From assembly GCF_000757605.1 (NCBI RefSeq), contig NZ_JQAK01000006.1, positions 1 to 54,872 of the forward strand: a stretch of 54,872 nucleotides of DNA, written 5' to 3'. A program made the translations under genes and the position numbers. The notes beneath the pieces were generated by a model. The model saw only the letters and a list, made by a program, of their open reading frames with translations. It did no database searches and had not been told where the DNA came from. Position 1 is the first letter of the stretch. The number at the start of each line of letters is the position of its first letter. The DNA comes from Candidatus Paracaedibacter symbiosus (lineage in GTDB: Bacteria; Pseudomonadota; Alphaproteobacteria; Paracaedibacterales; Paracaedibacteraceae). Below, piece after piece: positions 18,286 to 26,384 of the stretch.

Positions 18286-19707
18286 ATGAATACACCATTT
18301 ATCAACACAAATAATCAACCCCAGACGATGCTTCAAAATATAAAAGAGTGCCAAAATAAAACAAAAATCTCTTTTTATGAAGATAGTGAAAACCTTTCTG
18401 AAGTTTCAAAAGACTTTGGAGGAATAGCTATTGGCCGTTCAATAGCACGTGTATATCCGAAAACAGCAGCTGACTGTAGAGATCTCATTAATTTTGCTAA
18501 CACTCATAATATTAAATTTGTTATTCGTGGCCGAGGATACAGTCAAGGGGGCCAGAGTCTTGGCACTGGAGAAACAGTAACCCTTGATTGTTCTCAAATG
18601 TCTACAATTGAACCGCCTAATCTTGAAACATATACTGTTAAGTGCCAAGGAGGGACTGACTGGCGATCACTTGCTCTTTTAACAACCCTTTATGGACTTA
18701 TACCCAAAGTAATGCCCTTTTTTCCTGAATTAACCATAGGGGGAATATTATCTGTTGGTGGAATTGGAGGAAACAGCCATATATATGGCTGTACCAGCAG
18801 TAATGTTCAAGAAATTGAAGTTGTAACAGGTAAGGGGGAAATCAAGATTTGTAATTCTCACGAAGATCGAGAACTTTTTGAATCAACTTTATGTGGATTA
18901 GGTTACTGCAGTTTGATTACTTCTGCTACTATTGATTTGAGGAAATTTAAGTCAAACATTAAAACTTTTTATTTAATATTTTCAGATTATAAGATATGGC
19001 TAGCTGCTCAAAAATGGTTTGTTGAGAATCAGATTGATTACCTCGAAGCTTTTTGCTCACCCACGCCACTTGGTCTCCAAGCAAAGGATAAAAGTTGGGT
19101 TCCATTAAATCATTGGCTTTATAGCCTTCAAATTTCTATCGAATATGATGAGCAAGAACCAACTGAAGCTATTTTAGGAGAAAAGACTCAAGGAGGATAC
19201 CTTATAAAAACGGGGGTTTCTTTTACAGTGGATTTTTTAATGCGTTATGGAGCTCGTGCGCAAAATATTAAAAAGAGTGGAAGTTGGAAACTACCCCATC
19301 CATGGTGGGAGTGTATTTTGCCTTTTAGCACTTTATCTGAAATTTTTCCGCAACTACTAACAAAACTTCCCATATTTTTTGGAGATGGTTTAACATATCG
19401 TATTTTTGCTTTAGAGGATAATTGCCCACCATCTTTTATGAAAGCTCTAGGTTTAACCTTAGGATTGGCTATTTTGCCTAGTGCAGTTGAGCCTAGAAAT
19501 CTTTCTAGAGTTATAGATAGTTTTCAGAAACTGGATGAATGGTTACTTCCATTAGGAGGAAAAAGGTGCCTTGCAGGCTGGCTAGGCGAAATGTCAAACC
19601 AACAATGGCAACAACATTATGGAGATTATTATCAAACCTGGAAAAGCAACAAAAAGAAATATGATCCTAATAATGTTTTTCAATCTCTCTGCTTAAAGGA
19701 AAGCTGA
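18286..19707 (+). CDS. FAD-linked oxidase, cytokinin-dehydrogenase-like
   Basis: The 473-residue protein has a PCMH/FAD_binding_4 domain: IRGRGYSQGGQSLGTG (about residues 83-98) and PELTIGGILSVGGIGGNSH (147-165), both FAD-contacting. The second half has PHPWWECILPFS and ends KYDPNNVFQS, as in cytokinin dehydrogenases and related flavoenzymes. No tat or Sec signal is seen, so it should be cytoplasmic, unlike plant cytokinin oxidases. I do not see the RxxH covalent-flavin motif; the position reads RGYSQGG. It lies in a run with the haem-oxygenase-fold gene (24 bp upstream) and the monooxygenase gene (140 bp downstream). Substrate unknown; a tailoring dehydrogenation is likely. Confidence 0.7.
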   Translation: MNTPFINTNNQPQTMLQNIKECQNKTKISFYEDSENLSEVSKDFGGIAIGRSIARVYPKTAADCRDLINFANTHNIKFVIRGRGYSQGGQSLGTGETVTLDCSQMSTIEPPNLETYTVKCQGGTDWRSLALLTTLYGLIPKVMPFFPELTIGGILSVGGIGGNSHIYGCTSSNVQEIEVVTGKGEIKICNSHEDRELFESTLCGLGYCSLITSATIDLRKFKSNIKTFYLIFSDYKIWLAAQKWFVENQIDYLEAFCSPTPLGLQAKDKSWVPLNHWLYSLQISIEYDEQEPTEAILGEKTQGGYLIKTGVSFTVDFLMRYGARAQNIKKSGSWKLPHPWWECILPFSTLSEIFPQLLTKLPIFFGDGLTYRIFALEDNCPPSFMKALGLTLGLAILPSAVEPRNLSRVIDSFQKLDEWLLPLGGKRCLAGWLGEMSNQQWQQHYGDYYQTWKSNKKKYDPNNVFQSLCLKES

Positions 19708-19847
19708 AAGAAATACTTTTAAGGGACCTAAGTGGTTTAAATAATAACCATTAAACATAATTTAAATTTTTTATCTAAAGCATAAGCTAATTTAACGGTA
19801 ATCATTGATTTATTGAGGTTTATAAACCTTTTAAGGGTAAGAGCTAT

Positions 19848-21154
19848 ATGATTAAAGTAGCTATTATAGGATCCGGTATTGGCGGTATGGCATCCGCTCT
19901 GTGGCTTTCAAAAAAGGATTACGAGATAACTCTTTTTGATAAATTTAATCCATTAGAATTTAACACAAGTACAGGATTGTCTTTCAATTATACAATTAAC
20001 CTTCGAGGTAAATACTCTTTAAAAAAGCTGGATTTGTGGGAGGATGTTCAGCATAAATCAATACGTTTGGCCGGAAGAATAATTCATTCAAGGTCTCTTG
20101 ATATATACCAGAAATATGGACCAAGTTCCAGATCATCTCTCTATTCTATCCCTAGACATAAATTAATAAAAATATTCTTTGATAAAATAATAACCCTAAG
20201 CAATATCAATTTTAAATTTAATAAGGAAATAACCAACATCAGTTATAATAATGATTCTTGCTATATCAGCTATAGAGATCGTATTAGCAAAATAATTCAT
20301 ATTCAAGAATTTGATTTCATCATAGCCAGCGATGGTGTTAACTCACAGGTAAGAAGTATTTTTGCTGATCGCTTGCAGTGGTCATTAGAGGTTTTTCCTT
20401 GGGCTTATAAAGAATTTAAACTTAACTCAAATGAAGTAAAAAAGTGCAAATTAAGCCTTAGTAGTCTACATATATGGTCTTCTAAAGAATCTCTTTGTGT
20501 AGGAATCCCTAATCAAGATAAATCTATTTCTTTATTATACTGTGCCAGTAATAATAAAAATTTTTCTTTAAAAGCAAAAAAATGTATTAAGGCTTTATTT
20601 GGAGAAGTAAAAACCTTAAGCAATTTTGATGAAAAAAAAGGTTGGGAAAATTTGTAGCTGTAAAATTAAATAAATGGTTCATAGAGAACAAAATAATTTT
20701 TTTAGGTGATTCTGCCCATGGCATATTTCCTTTTTATGGCCAAGGAATGAATGCAGCTTTAGAAGATAGTAAATGCTTGGCTGAGATGCTAGAGAGTTTT
20801 CCAACTTCCCGAGAAAAAGCATTTAAGCAATATTTTGAAATAAGAAAATCTCAAACAGATATATTATTTAAATTATCCAATAAGCATTTTTACATCCTTA
20901 AAAATAAAGGAAAAACAATTTTATACAACACTAAATATAGATTAGATATTTTCCTTCATAATATTTTCCCAAAGTTTTGGTTTCATGAATATACTATGAT
21001 GAGCAATTCATTAGTTGATATTAAAAAAATATCTAGAAGATTAAGTACTCAAAGGCTATACATATTATTTCCTCTATATTGGGTTATATTTTTATGGGTA
21101 TCTTTTATAGAAATAACTGATCGGATAAAAAGAAATTTTGCCAAAAAAATTTGA
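19848..21154 (+). pseudogene. Kynurenine 3-monooxygenase-like FAD hydroxylase, one-base frameshift
   Basis: The first part (19848-20657) has the FAD Rossmann motif IIGSGIGGMASALWLSKK, TINLRGKYSLKKLDLWEDV, SLHIWSSKESLCVGIPNQDK and IIASDGVNS. The second part (from about 20639) has FLGDSAHGIFPFYGQGMNAA and a C-terminal hydrophobic segment. The order and the segments around NLRG, LHIW and FFGQGMNA-like match kynurenine 3-monooxygenases, including their C-terminal membrane anchor. The frames break at eight A (20632-20639). A ninth A would give one frame of 435 residues, a normal length. So it is either a recent pseudogene, a slippage-expressed gene or a sequencing error. The true substrate may be another aromatic amine. 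Confidence 0.7.
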
Positions 21155-21176
21155 AATGTAATCTTATTTTGCTGCT

Positions 21177-21480
21177 AAACTGTCCTATAATTGGGGACCA
21201 CCACAGATTACCTTGGAACTTAAGGACTGCCTGAATTCTTAGACTACCATAAGTCCCTCGGCTTGACTCATGGGCAGTTTTAATATGCTGAAGCAAGTGA
21301 GCATTCTCTTGGGCTCTCTTGGGGGTGTGAACCTTGGAGAAAGACATAATAGCCGCTCCTTGACACACCTAATACTTTCGACATCCGTTCAACGGCAAAG
21401 CAATGGTTGTGATCTTTCATAAACCGAAACTTCATTTGCGGATTGTTGAGAATATGCCGACTGCTTTTTTTAAGATGTCG
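21177..21480 (-). pseudogene. IS3-family remnant (end of orfA, start of orfB)
   Basis: OrfB begins at 21435 with MKFRFMKDHNHCFAVERMSK and VLGVSRSGYY, then a frame change, then AHLLQHIKTAHESSRGTYGS, typical of IS3-family OrfB N-termini. Most of the catalytic domain is deleted. The AAACTGTCCTATAATTGGGG sequence at 21177-21196 looks like the terminal repeat. The end of orfA (ILKK...) is interrupted by the group II intron ending at about 21482, so the intron used this insertion sequence as target. Confidence 0.65.
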
Positions 21481-21481
21481 A

Positions 21482-22109
21482 GTAGCCCAAAGTCGATACT
21501 TCAGGCTCTCACAGATCCGTACGTGATACTCTCGCATCATACGGCTCCTCTTATCGCGGTATCAGATTTCCATATTACCAATGGGCGAAAAGTCTAGGGT
21601 TGGTCTTTTTTATCCATTTTAACCTTTCCCATGCTTTCCTGTGACTTCCCATCTTATGCTTCTTCTTTATCCACTTAATTAGTCGCTTATCAATATAATC
21701 CAGAATACCTCCTAATGTGTACCGAGCAAATTTTCCATAGTAATTCAACCACCCGCGAATTATCGGATTCGCCCATGAGGCTAGATCTGCAAGAGTCTTA
21801 TCGACTCTAGTTCTCCATCTCCAACTTCTTACGGTTTGCCTGATTTTTACTTTAGCTCCATTGCTCGCAGCAGGAATGAATCCTAAGCATATCTTTCCAT
21901 TTGGTTTCCTTACTTGCCGGGGTTGAAAGTCATATCCTAAGAAAGTAAACTTTTGGAAAGGATGTCTTCCTTCCCTTCCATCTTCTTTTGCGAATATAAT
22001 TTTTGTCTTATCCGGGTGTACAGACAGACCAAACATGGAAAGTCTTGCTTTAATTGACTCTAATGCCTTCTGAGCTTCCTCAAAAGAACGACAATGGATA
22101 ATGAGGTGA
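21482..22109 (-). pseudogene. Group II intron fragment with C-terminal half of its maturase
   Basis: From the intron junction at 22109 the frame reads HLIIHCRSFEEAQKALESI, immediately after where the catalytic ADD box should be. It continues through VHPDKTKIIFAKEDGREGRH, the X domain (IIRGWLNYYGKFARY) and a final IKKTNPRLFAHW, ending at 21575. Domain V of this intron is seen at 21506-21547 (GAGCCGTATGATGCGAGAG and its pairing arm) and the intron ends at about 21482. The 5' half, including RT motifs 0-4, is absent. Another intron occupies the ADD position. Confidence 0.75.
21506..21547 (-). ncRNA. Group II intron domain V (truncated intron)
   Basis: On the minus strand GAGCCGTATGATGCGAGAG pairs through a short loop with CACGTACGGATC, an almost canonical bacterial domain V (GAGCCGUAUGCG...CACGUACGGUUC). 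A short domain VI-like stem (AGCC...GGCT) follows and ends near 21482. Confidence 0.75.
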
Positions 22110-22180
22110 GTCAGCATCGGGAACTTCCCCCAATGCTGCTCGCAGAACGGTGCATGAACCTCTCGACTCACACCGCTCCC
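22110..22180 (-). ncRNA. Domains V and VI of the full-length group II intron
   Basis: Domain V is on the minus strand from 22180: GGAGCGGTGTGAGTCGAGAG, paired with TGCACCGTTCTGCGAG to 22141. Domain VI follows (CAGCAT...ATGCTG stem) and ends GAC at 22110. The maturase stop codon overlaps the start of domain V by a few bases. Confidence 0.7.
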
Positions 22181-22181
22181 A

Positions 22182-23429
22182 TTATCTAACCGGTGATCCA
22201 AGACCTAATCTCCAGTGAACAAATAATCCAGACTCGCGTTTTCTTACACGACCCAGCCAATTCCTTGCTCTGTGTCTATGCCTTTGGAATCTTTTGTATT
22301 TCCTCATAACCCATCGGATCAGATAACGCTCTATGTTACGCAAAAATGGATACATGGCCGATTTGTAGTATCGTCCATAGTAATTTACCCATCCTTGTAC
22401 ATAGGCATTGAACATCCTTGCTAGGTCATCAATGTTCTTGTCACTTCGCAGATGAATCTTCCAACTTCGGATTTCTTTTCTAATCCGATTTGCAGCTTCT
22501 TTGCTAATCGCGGGCGTAAAGTTTACAAAGCCCTTCCCCATCTTGTTCTTTGACAGACGAGGACGAAATGTGTACCCAAGAAAATCAAAACTTTCGTGCT
22601 CGTAAGAGCCCTTGCGATCCGAATCCTTACAATACACAATCTTTGTCTTCTCTGGATGTAACTCAAGACCACATTCTTTCAATCTGTTCCTGATTCCCTC
22701 CAGCACCTTTTCCGCTTGCTTTAGCGAACTACAGTGCGCCAAAATATCATCTGCAAAACGCTCATACTTTACATTAGGAAAGTATCTCCTCATCCACTCA
22801 TCAAACGCATGATGCATGAATATATTGGCTAGCAAAGGGCTAGCAACTCCCCCTTGGGGAGTGCCTTTCTCCCTTTTGATCAGTTCTCCATCTTCTGTTT
22901 GTAAAGGGGCTTTTAGCCATCTCTCAATGTAAAGATGAATCCACTTCTCCTTTGTATGGAATTTTATTGCTTTCATCATCAATGAATGATCTAAGTTATC
23001 AAAGAAGCCTTTGATATCCAGATCAATACACCAATCCTGCCGCCAACAACGCTTCCTGGCTACTCCTACCGCATCCAATGCTGATCTCCCAGGACGATAT
23101 CCATAAGAATCTTCATGGAACTTCGGTTCGACTATATTTTCCAAGTAGCTCTTAACAACTGCTTGTGCAATTCGATCCGAAACGGTCGGAATTCCTAATA
23201 AACGCTTACTGCCGTCAGATTTCGGTATTTCCACTGCCCTCACTGGTGGAGGAAAGTAGGTACCCGATGACATTCGATTCCATAACTTATAAAGGTTATC
23301 CTTTAAGTTTAATTCGAAATCTTCAATAGATTCTTCATCAACCCCAAAGGCCCCTTTGTTCGCCTTAACTCTTTCCCAAGCGGCCATTACGCTTTGCTTG
23401 GAAATACAAAATGGTTTCGTCTTACTCAC
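22182..23429 (-). CDS. ltrA: Group II intron reverse transcriptase/maturase
   Basis: The 415-residue protein is intact. RT motifs in order are: VDEESIEDFELNLKDNLYKL; GSKRLLGIPTVSDRIAQAVV; HEDSYGYRPGRSALDAV; DLDIKGFFDNLDHSL (first catalytic aspartate); GTPQGGVASPLLANIFMH; and the FADD box (YERFADDILAHC). The thumb/X domain (AYVQGWVNYYGRYYKSAMY) and a basic C-terminus ending near RESGLFVHW follow. I see no HNH endonuclease domain, so mobility would rely on replication-fork priming. It helps its own intron RNA splice and copies it into DNA. Confidence 0.9.
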   Translation of the reverse strand: MSKTKPFCISKQSVMAAWERVKANKGAFGVDEESIEDFELNLKDNLYKLWNRMSSGTYFPPPVRAVEIPKSDGSKRLLGIPTVSDRIAQAVVKSYLENIVEPKFHEDSYGYRPGRSALDAVGVARKRCWRQDWCIDLDIKGFFDNLDHSLMMKAIKFHTKEKWIHLYIERWLKAPLQTEDGELIKREKGTPQGGVASPLLANIFMHHAFDEWMRRYFPNVKYERFADDILAHCSSLKQAEKVLEGIRNRLKECGLELHPEKTKIVYCKDSDRKGSYEHESFDFLGYTFRPRLSKNKMGKGFVNFTPAISKEAANRIRKEIRSWKIHLRSDKNIDDLARMFNAYVQGWVNYYGRYYKSAMYPFLRNIERYLIRWVMRKYKRFQRHRHRARNWLGRVRKRESGLFVHWRLGLGSPVR

Positions 23430-23986
23430 TTCGTTCCTTCCATCTTCATGGTTGACTCAATAGTAAAACCAGATAACTCGACCCCTTCGCTCCATTAGCT
23501 TTCACTAACTTCCTCACTAATACGAGTCAATCCGCCCCTGTGCTCTGCTTTGGTACTCTAATCCTTGTGGGGCTTCCACTTGGATGTCTCCCTTTGCATC
23601 AGAGCACAAGTTCCCACGTTCCATATAAGAGCCTGAGTCAAGTTCATGCCACCTCTATGCCGGAGACCACTTAGCCAGTAAACAGGTTTCCGCTAAGCTT
23701 ATCCCGAGTTAACGACTCCCCCTCGGTTTTGATCTCATCGATACGCTTTCGACACTTCAGCAGTGGTTTAATCGCTTCATCTCCTTGATTCTTACCTGAT
23801 ATCTTGCAAGATACCTTTTCTCTAACGCTCACCACCCTGGCTTTTGACCAGCGCAGCTTAGAGTGGTTTGAAGCCTCTTCCTGCAAAGCGGCTTCGGAGG
23901 GCCTACCTCCATCTCTCATACAGTTGCACACAAATTCAAATCATACTTCTGGCTTCATACAATCCTTCTTTGTGCTCGTGGCACAC

Positions 23987-24254
23987 TATCGTCAGCATAG
24001 GCAACGACGTTGATTTTCTCACGCCATTTTTGACGCTCGCTTGTGGGGAGGATCTTTTTCTCCAATCCGGACAAAGCTAACCCCGTAAGCGCAGGAGAAA
24101 TCACCGATCCTTGGGCTGTTCCTTTTTCAGTAGGGTTGAGTCGTCCATTTTCCATAAAGCCTGCTTTTAAGAATTTCCTCAGAACTATTTTATCCATTGG
24201 AATGTTTTTTAATAAGCAATCATGGCTGATTTGGCTGTCGACCACCATGGCCAA
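23987..24254 (-). pseudogene. Fragment of another group II intron maturase, cut at YADD
   Basis: The frame reads LLKNIPMDKIVLRKFLKAG, FMENGRLNPTEKGTAQGS, ISPALTGLALSGLEKKI and INVVAYADD, then stops being homologous at the inserted intron. It is close to the maturase at 14850-15765 (FMENGRLNPTEKG, SGLE, INMIAFADD), so it belongs to that intron family, not to the family of the fragment on the other side (21575-22109). Its 5' part is lost beyond about 24240. Confidence 0.75.
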
Positions 24255-25039
24255 AAGAAGAGAGAAAAAAGCCTAACTGAGGATCAAAGATTGCTCAAAA
24301 ATTACATCCTACCCACCCTAGGTGCCTTGAAAGTTATCAATGTAGGACGCCCCGCGAAATTGAAGATATTCATACAAGCTTGGGGAATAAACCTTATCAG
24401 GCAAATCGCATTCTTGCCCTTCTATCGAAAATGTTTTCTTTAGCAGTTTCATGCGGATGGCGCACAGATAATCCAGCAAAAGGAATCCAAAAATTCCAAG
24501 AAGAAAAAAGAGATCGCTGGTTAAACAATGAAGAATTACAACGACTTTGGGCTGTTCTTGACAAATATCCTTCTCATCTTACTACTTATGTTTTTAAGCT
24601 CTTAATCTTAACAGGCTCACGTAAGAGCAAAGCTTTACAAGCAAAGTGGGAGCAGTTTGATTTAACAAAAGGAACCTGGACTAAACCATCTCATTTAACT
24701 AAGCAGAATAAGAAAGAACACCTTCCCCTTTCTGATAAAACACTTGAGCTTTTGAATTCTTTAAAAAAATTAAATTCTCAAGAGTCTATCTTTTTCCTGG
24801 GCGAGTGGCAGGAGAACCTATAAAAGAAGTAAAAATATTTTGGAGCAAAGTTATTAAGCAAGCTAACCTAGAAAATGTCCGCATCCATGATTTACGTCAC
24901 ACACATGCTTCCCATCTTATTTCAAGTGACTTAAACCTAAGTATTTGTTGGGAAGCTCTTAGGCCATACTCAAGCCTCAACGACCCACACCCAAACGCCC
25001 ACTTAGCGGATAAACCTCTTCGGCAAGCAACAGAATTTT
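24222..25039 (+). pseudogene. P4-like phage/island tyrosine integrase, degenerate
   Basis: Three frames together give a prophage-type integrase: an N-terminal SAM-like part (EDQRLLKNYILPTLG...); a core-binding part (ANRILALLSKMFSLAVSCGW, RTDNPAKGIQKF); the catalytic arginine region (LLILTGSRKSKALQAKWEQF); and IHDLRHTHASHLIS with the H-x-x-R box. The tail ...AHLADKPLRQATEFL follows, but the tyrosine codon is lost (PNAHL instead of the usual RYAHL). At least two frameshifts and the missing nucleophile make it dead. It may mark the edge of an old integrated element. Confidence 0.75.
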
Positions 25040-25080
25040 TGGCTCCAACTGCATATGCGGGTCAAATTGCTCCTAAGGCC
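25040..25080. repeat. Left terminal inverted repeat of Tn3 copy 1
   Basis: Begins TGGCTCCAACTGCATATGCG and ends CTCCTAAGGCC; its complement is at 29479-29519. The stop codon of the recombinase gene lies at its inner edge. Confidence 0.75.
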
Positions 25081-26270
25081 TATTTTGAGAGGATTAGCTT
25101 GCTTTTAGCTGATCGATGTCGCTCTCTAAGCTCAATATCGATGTATTTATCAGTAATGGCTCCTGAGCCATGCCCGGCATCATCCCGGACGTGCTCACGC
25201 GGTCTACGTTTTACATCGTCTGAGATGCCAGTATGCCTTAGCCAATGAACTGTAGCTTCTATTAAAGATTCTGCTTCTTCTATGAACCCATCTTTATTAA
25301 GGTTATTAACAGCTCGATCAAAGCATGACTGAACTATTTTACGGATGTAAGTGGTAGAGCCAATACCTCCTTGCCCTTTTGCTTTTGGCAATACAGGAGA
25401 CAGATCAGCAGGTGAGGGAAGGGCGGATAACCCTAAGTATTTTCGCCATCTCTTCAACGCTTCTAACATGGAGTCACTAACAGCAATTTGCCTCTGCTTG
25501 TTACCCTTGCCAACAGTCGTAAACCACCAATTTTCCTCACTATCTCTATAGAAGTGGTTCATTGTTGGGCTCCATCGTTTGTTTGCAGAGAGTTCAGAAA
25601 TTCGCAGATACAAAGAGTACAGAGCTGACATAATAAAGAGCGTGCGTTCGTGTTCTTGCGCCGTCTGTATCACATATTGCCATTGTCGTTCCGAAAGTCT
25701 TCTAATTTTTGGCTGACTCTGATTTTTTCTAATAAACTTGCTTTTCTGTCGTATAAGGCCCACCGGATTCATATAGACATATTCTTCTTGGAGAAGGTAA
25801 TTGTAAAAAGAACTTAAAATGGCAAAGCTATCTTTAACAGCGCTTTGAGAAATTTCAAAGTTTTTTGGGTTAGGCCTTTCTCCTTTTTGATAAGCAGCTT
25901 TTGAAACAGTAACAACAAAGGGGCGCCATTCTGGATTGGATATTCGTTTTCCTTCTTTGGCTATGAAGCGAGTGACTTTATTAATACCAATCCAAGATTT
26001 AGGTGGCTTTTGACAAAAGTGAATGAACTCTTCTATGTCATGACGCTTTAATTCTATCAAAGGTTTTTTAGCAATCAGAGTGCACCAATGAAGTAACCGC
26101 TCAATCTCGCGACGGTATGCATTAAATGTTCCTTGGCTTCCTTTATAGCAGTTTAGAAACTCTAGAGCTTTCTGGCAGTCGTTTACATTAGCATTATCAG
26201 GCAAAGATGAACTCAGGTCAACTTTATCAATATACTCAAGGCTATCAAAAATTGGTAATGGTGGCTTCAT
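25080..26270 (-). CDS. tnpI: TnpI-like tyrosine recombinase of Tn3 copy 1
   Basis: The 396-residue protein has an N-terminal SAM-like DNA-binding domain (ALEFLNCYKGSQGTFNAYRR) and a C-terminal catalytic domain. Seen: the arginine region LYLRISELSA, the lysine-bearing GKGNKQRQIAVS, the ATVHWLRHTGISDD box (H-x-x-R), DDAGHGSGAITDKYID with the histidine and the nucleophilic tyrosine. It probably resolves transposition cointegrates at the palindromic site upstream. It is divergently arranged with tnpA. A homologue in Tn3 copy 2 (38931-40223) shares the REHVRDDAGH-SGAITD core. It looks intact. Confidence 0.85.
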   Translation of the reverse strand: MKPPLPIFDSLEYIDKVDLSSSLPDNANVNDCQKALEFLNCYKGSQGTFNAYRREIERLLHWCTLIAKKPLIELKRHDIEEFIHFCQKPPKSWIGINKVTRFIAKEGKRISNPEWRPFVVTVSKAAYQKGERPNPKNFEISQSAVKDSFAILSSFYNYLLQEEYVYMNPVGLIRQKSKFIRKNQSQPKIRRLSERQWQYVIQTAQEHERTLFIMSALYSLYLRISELSANKRWSPTMNHFYRDSEENWWFTTVGKGNKQRQIAVSDSMLEALKRWRKYLGLSALPSPADLSPVLPKAKGQGGIGSTTYIRKIVQSCFDRAVNNLNKDGFIEEAESLIEATVHWLRHTGISDDVKRRPREHVRDDAGHGSGAITDKYIDIELRERHRSAKSKLILSK

Positions 26271-26294
26271 TTGGCCTTGCTTTCACGGACTCCC

Positions 26295-26328
26295 AATAAG
26301 GGTGATAATAAAGATTATCACCCTTATT
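26295..26328. promoter_or_regulatory. Palindrome between tnpI and tnpA (likely recombination core)
   Basis: AATAAGGGTGATAAT (26295-26309), a 4-base centre AAAG, then ATTATCACCCTTATT (26314-26328): two perfect 15-bp arms. In Tn4430-type elements the TnpI recombinase acts at an inverted core site placed exactly here, and the two divergent promoters overlap it. A partial further copy of the arm appears inverted just downstream (TTACCCCTATTATCC, 26344-26358). Confidence 0.6.
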
Positions 26329-26384
26329 GTCAATTGTTAGGCTTACCCCTATTATCCTAGCTACTATAATATGCGCCACCTCTC

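Larger units (their letters stand above)
22110..23986 (-). mobile_element. Full-length group II intron inserted in other introns' maturase genes
   Basis: The 5' end is placed at 23986, where GTGTGCCACG follows the YADD codons of a different intron's maturase. The 3' end is placed at 22110, after a domain VI stem (GCAGCATTGGGGGAA...GATGCTGAC). Between lie about 550 bases of presumed domain I-III/IV RNA, the 415-residue maturase, domain V (22141-22180) and domain VI. All parts needed for splicing and mobility seem present. The two flanks belong to different intron families, so it is a hybrid insertion. Confidence 0.7.

Noticed and set aside
23671-24276. Short ORFs on both strands upstream of the intact maturase
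   Set aside because: They lie in presumed intron RNA domains I-III or are antisense to the maturase fragment, so most are not genes. Only the YADD-ending fragment is real.
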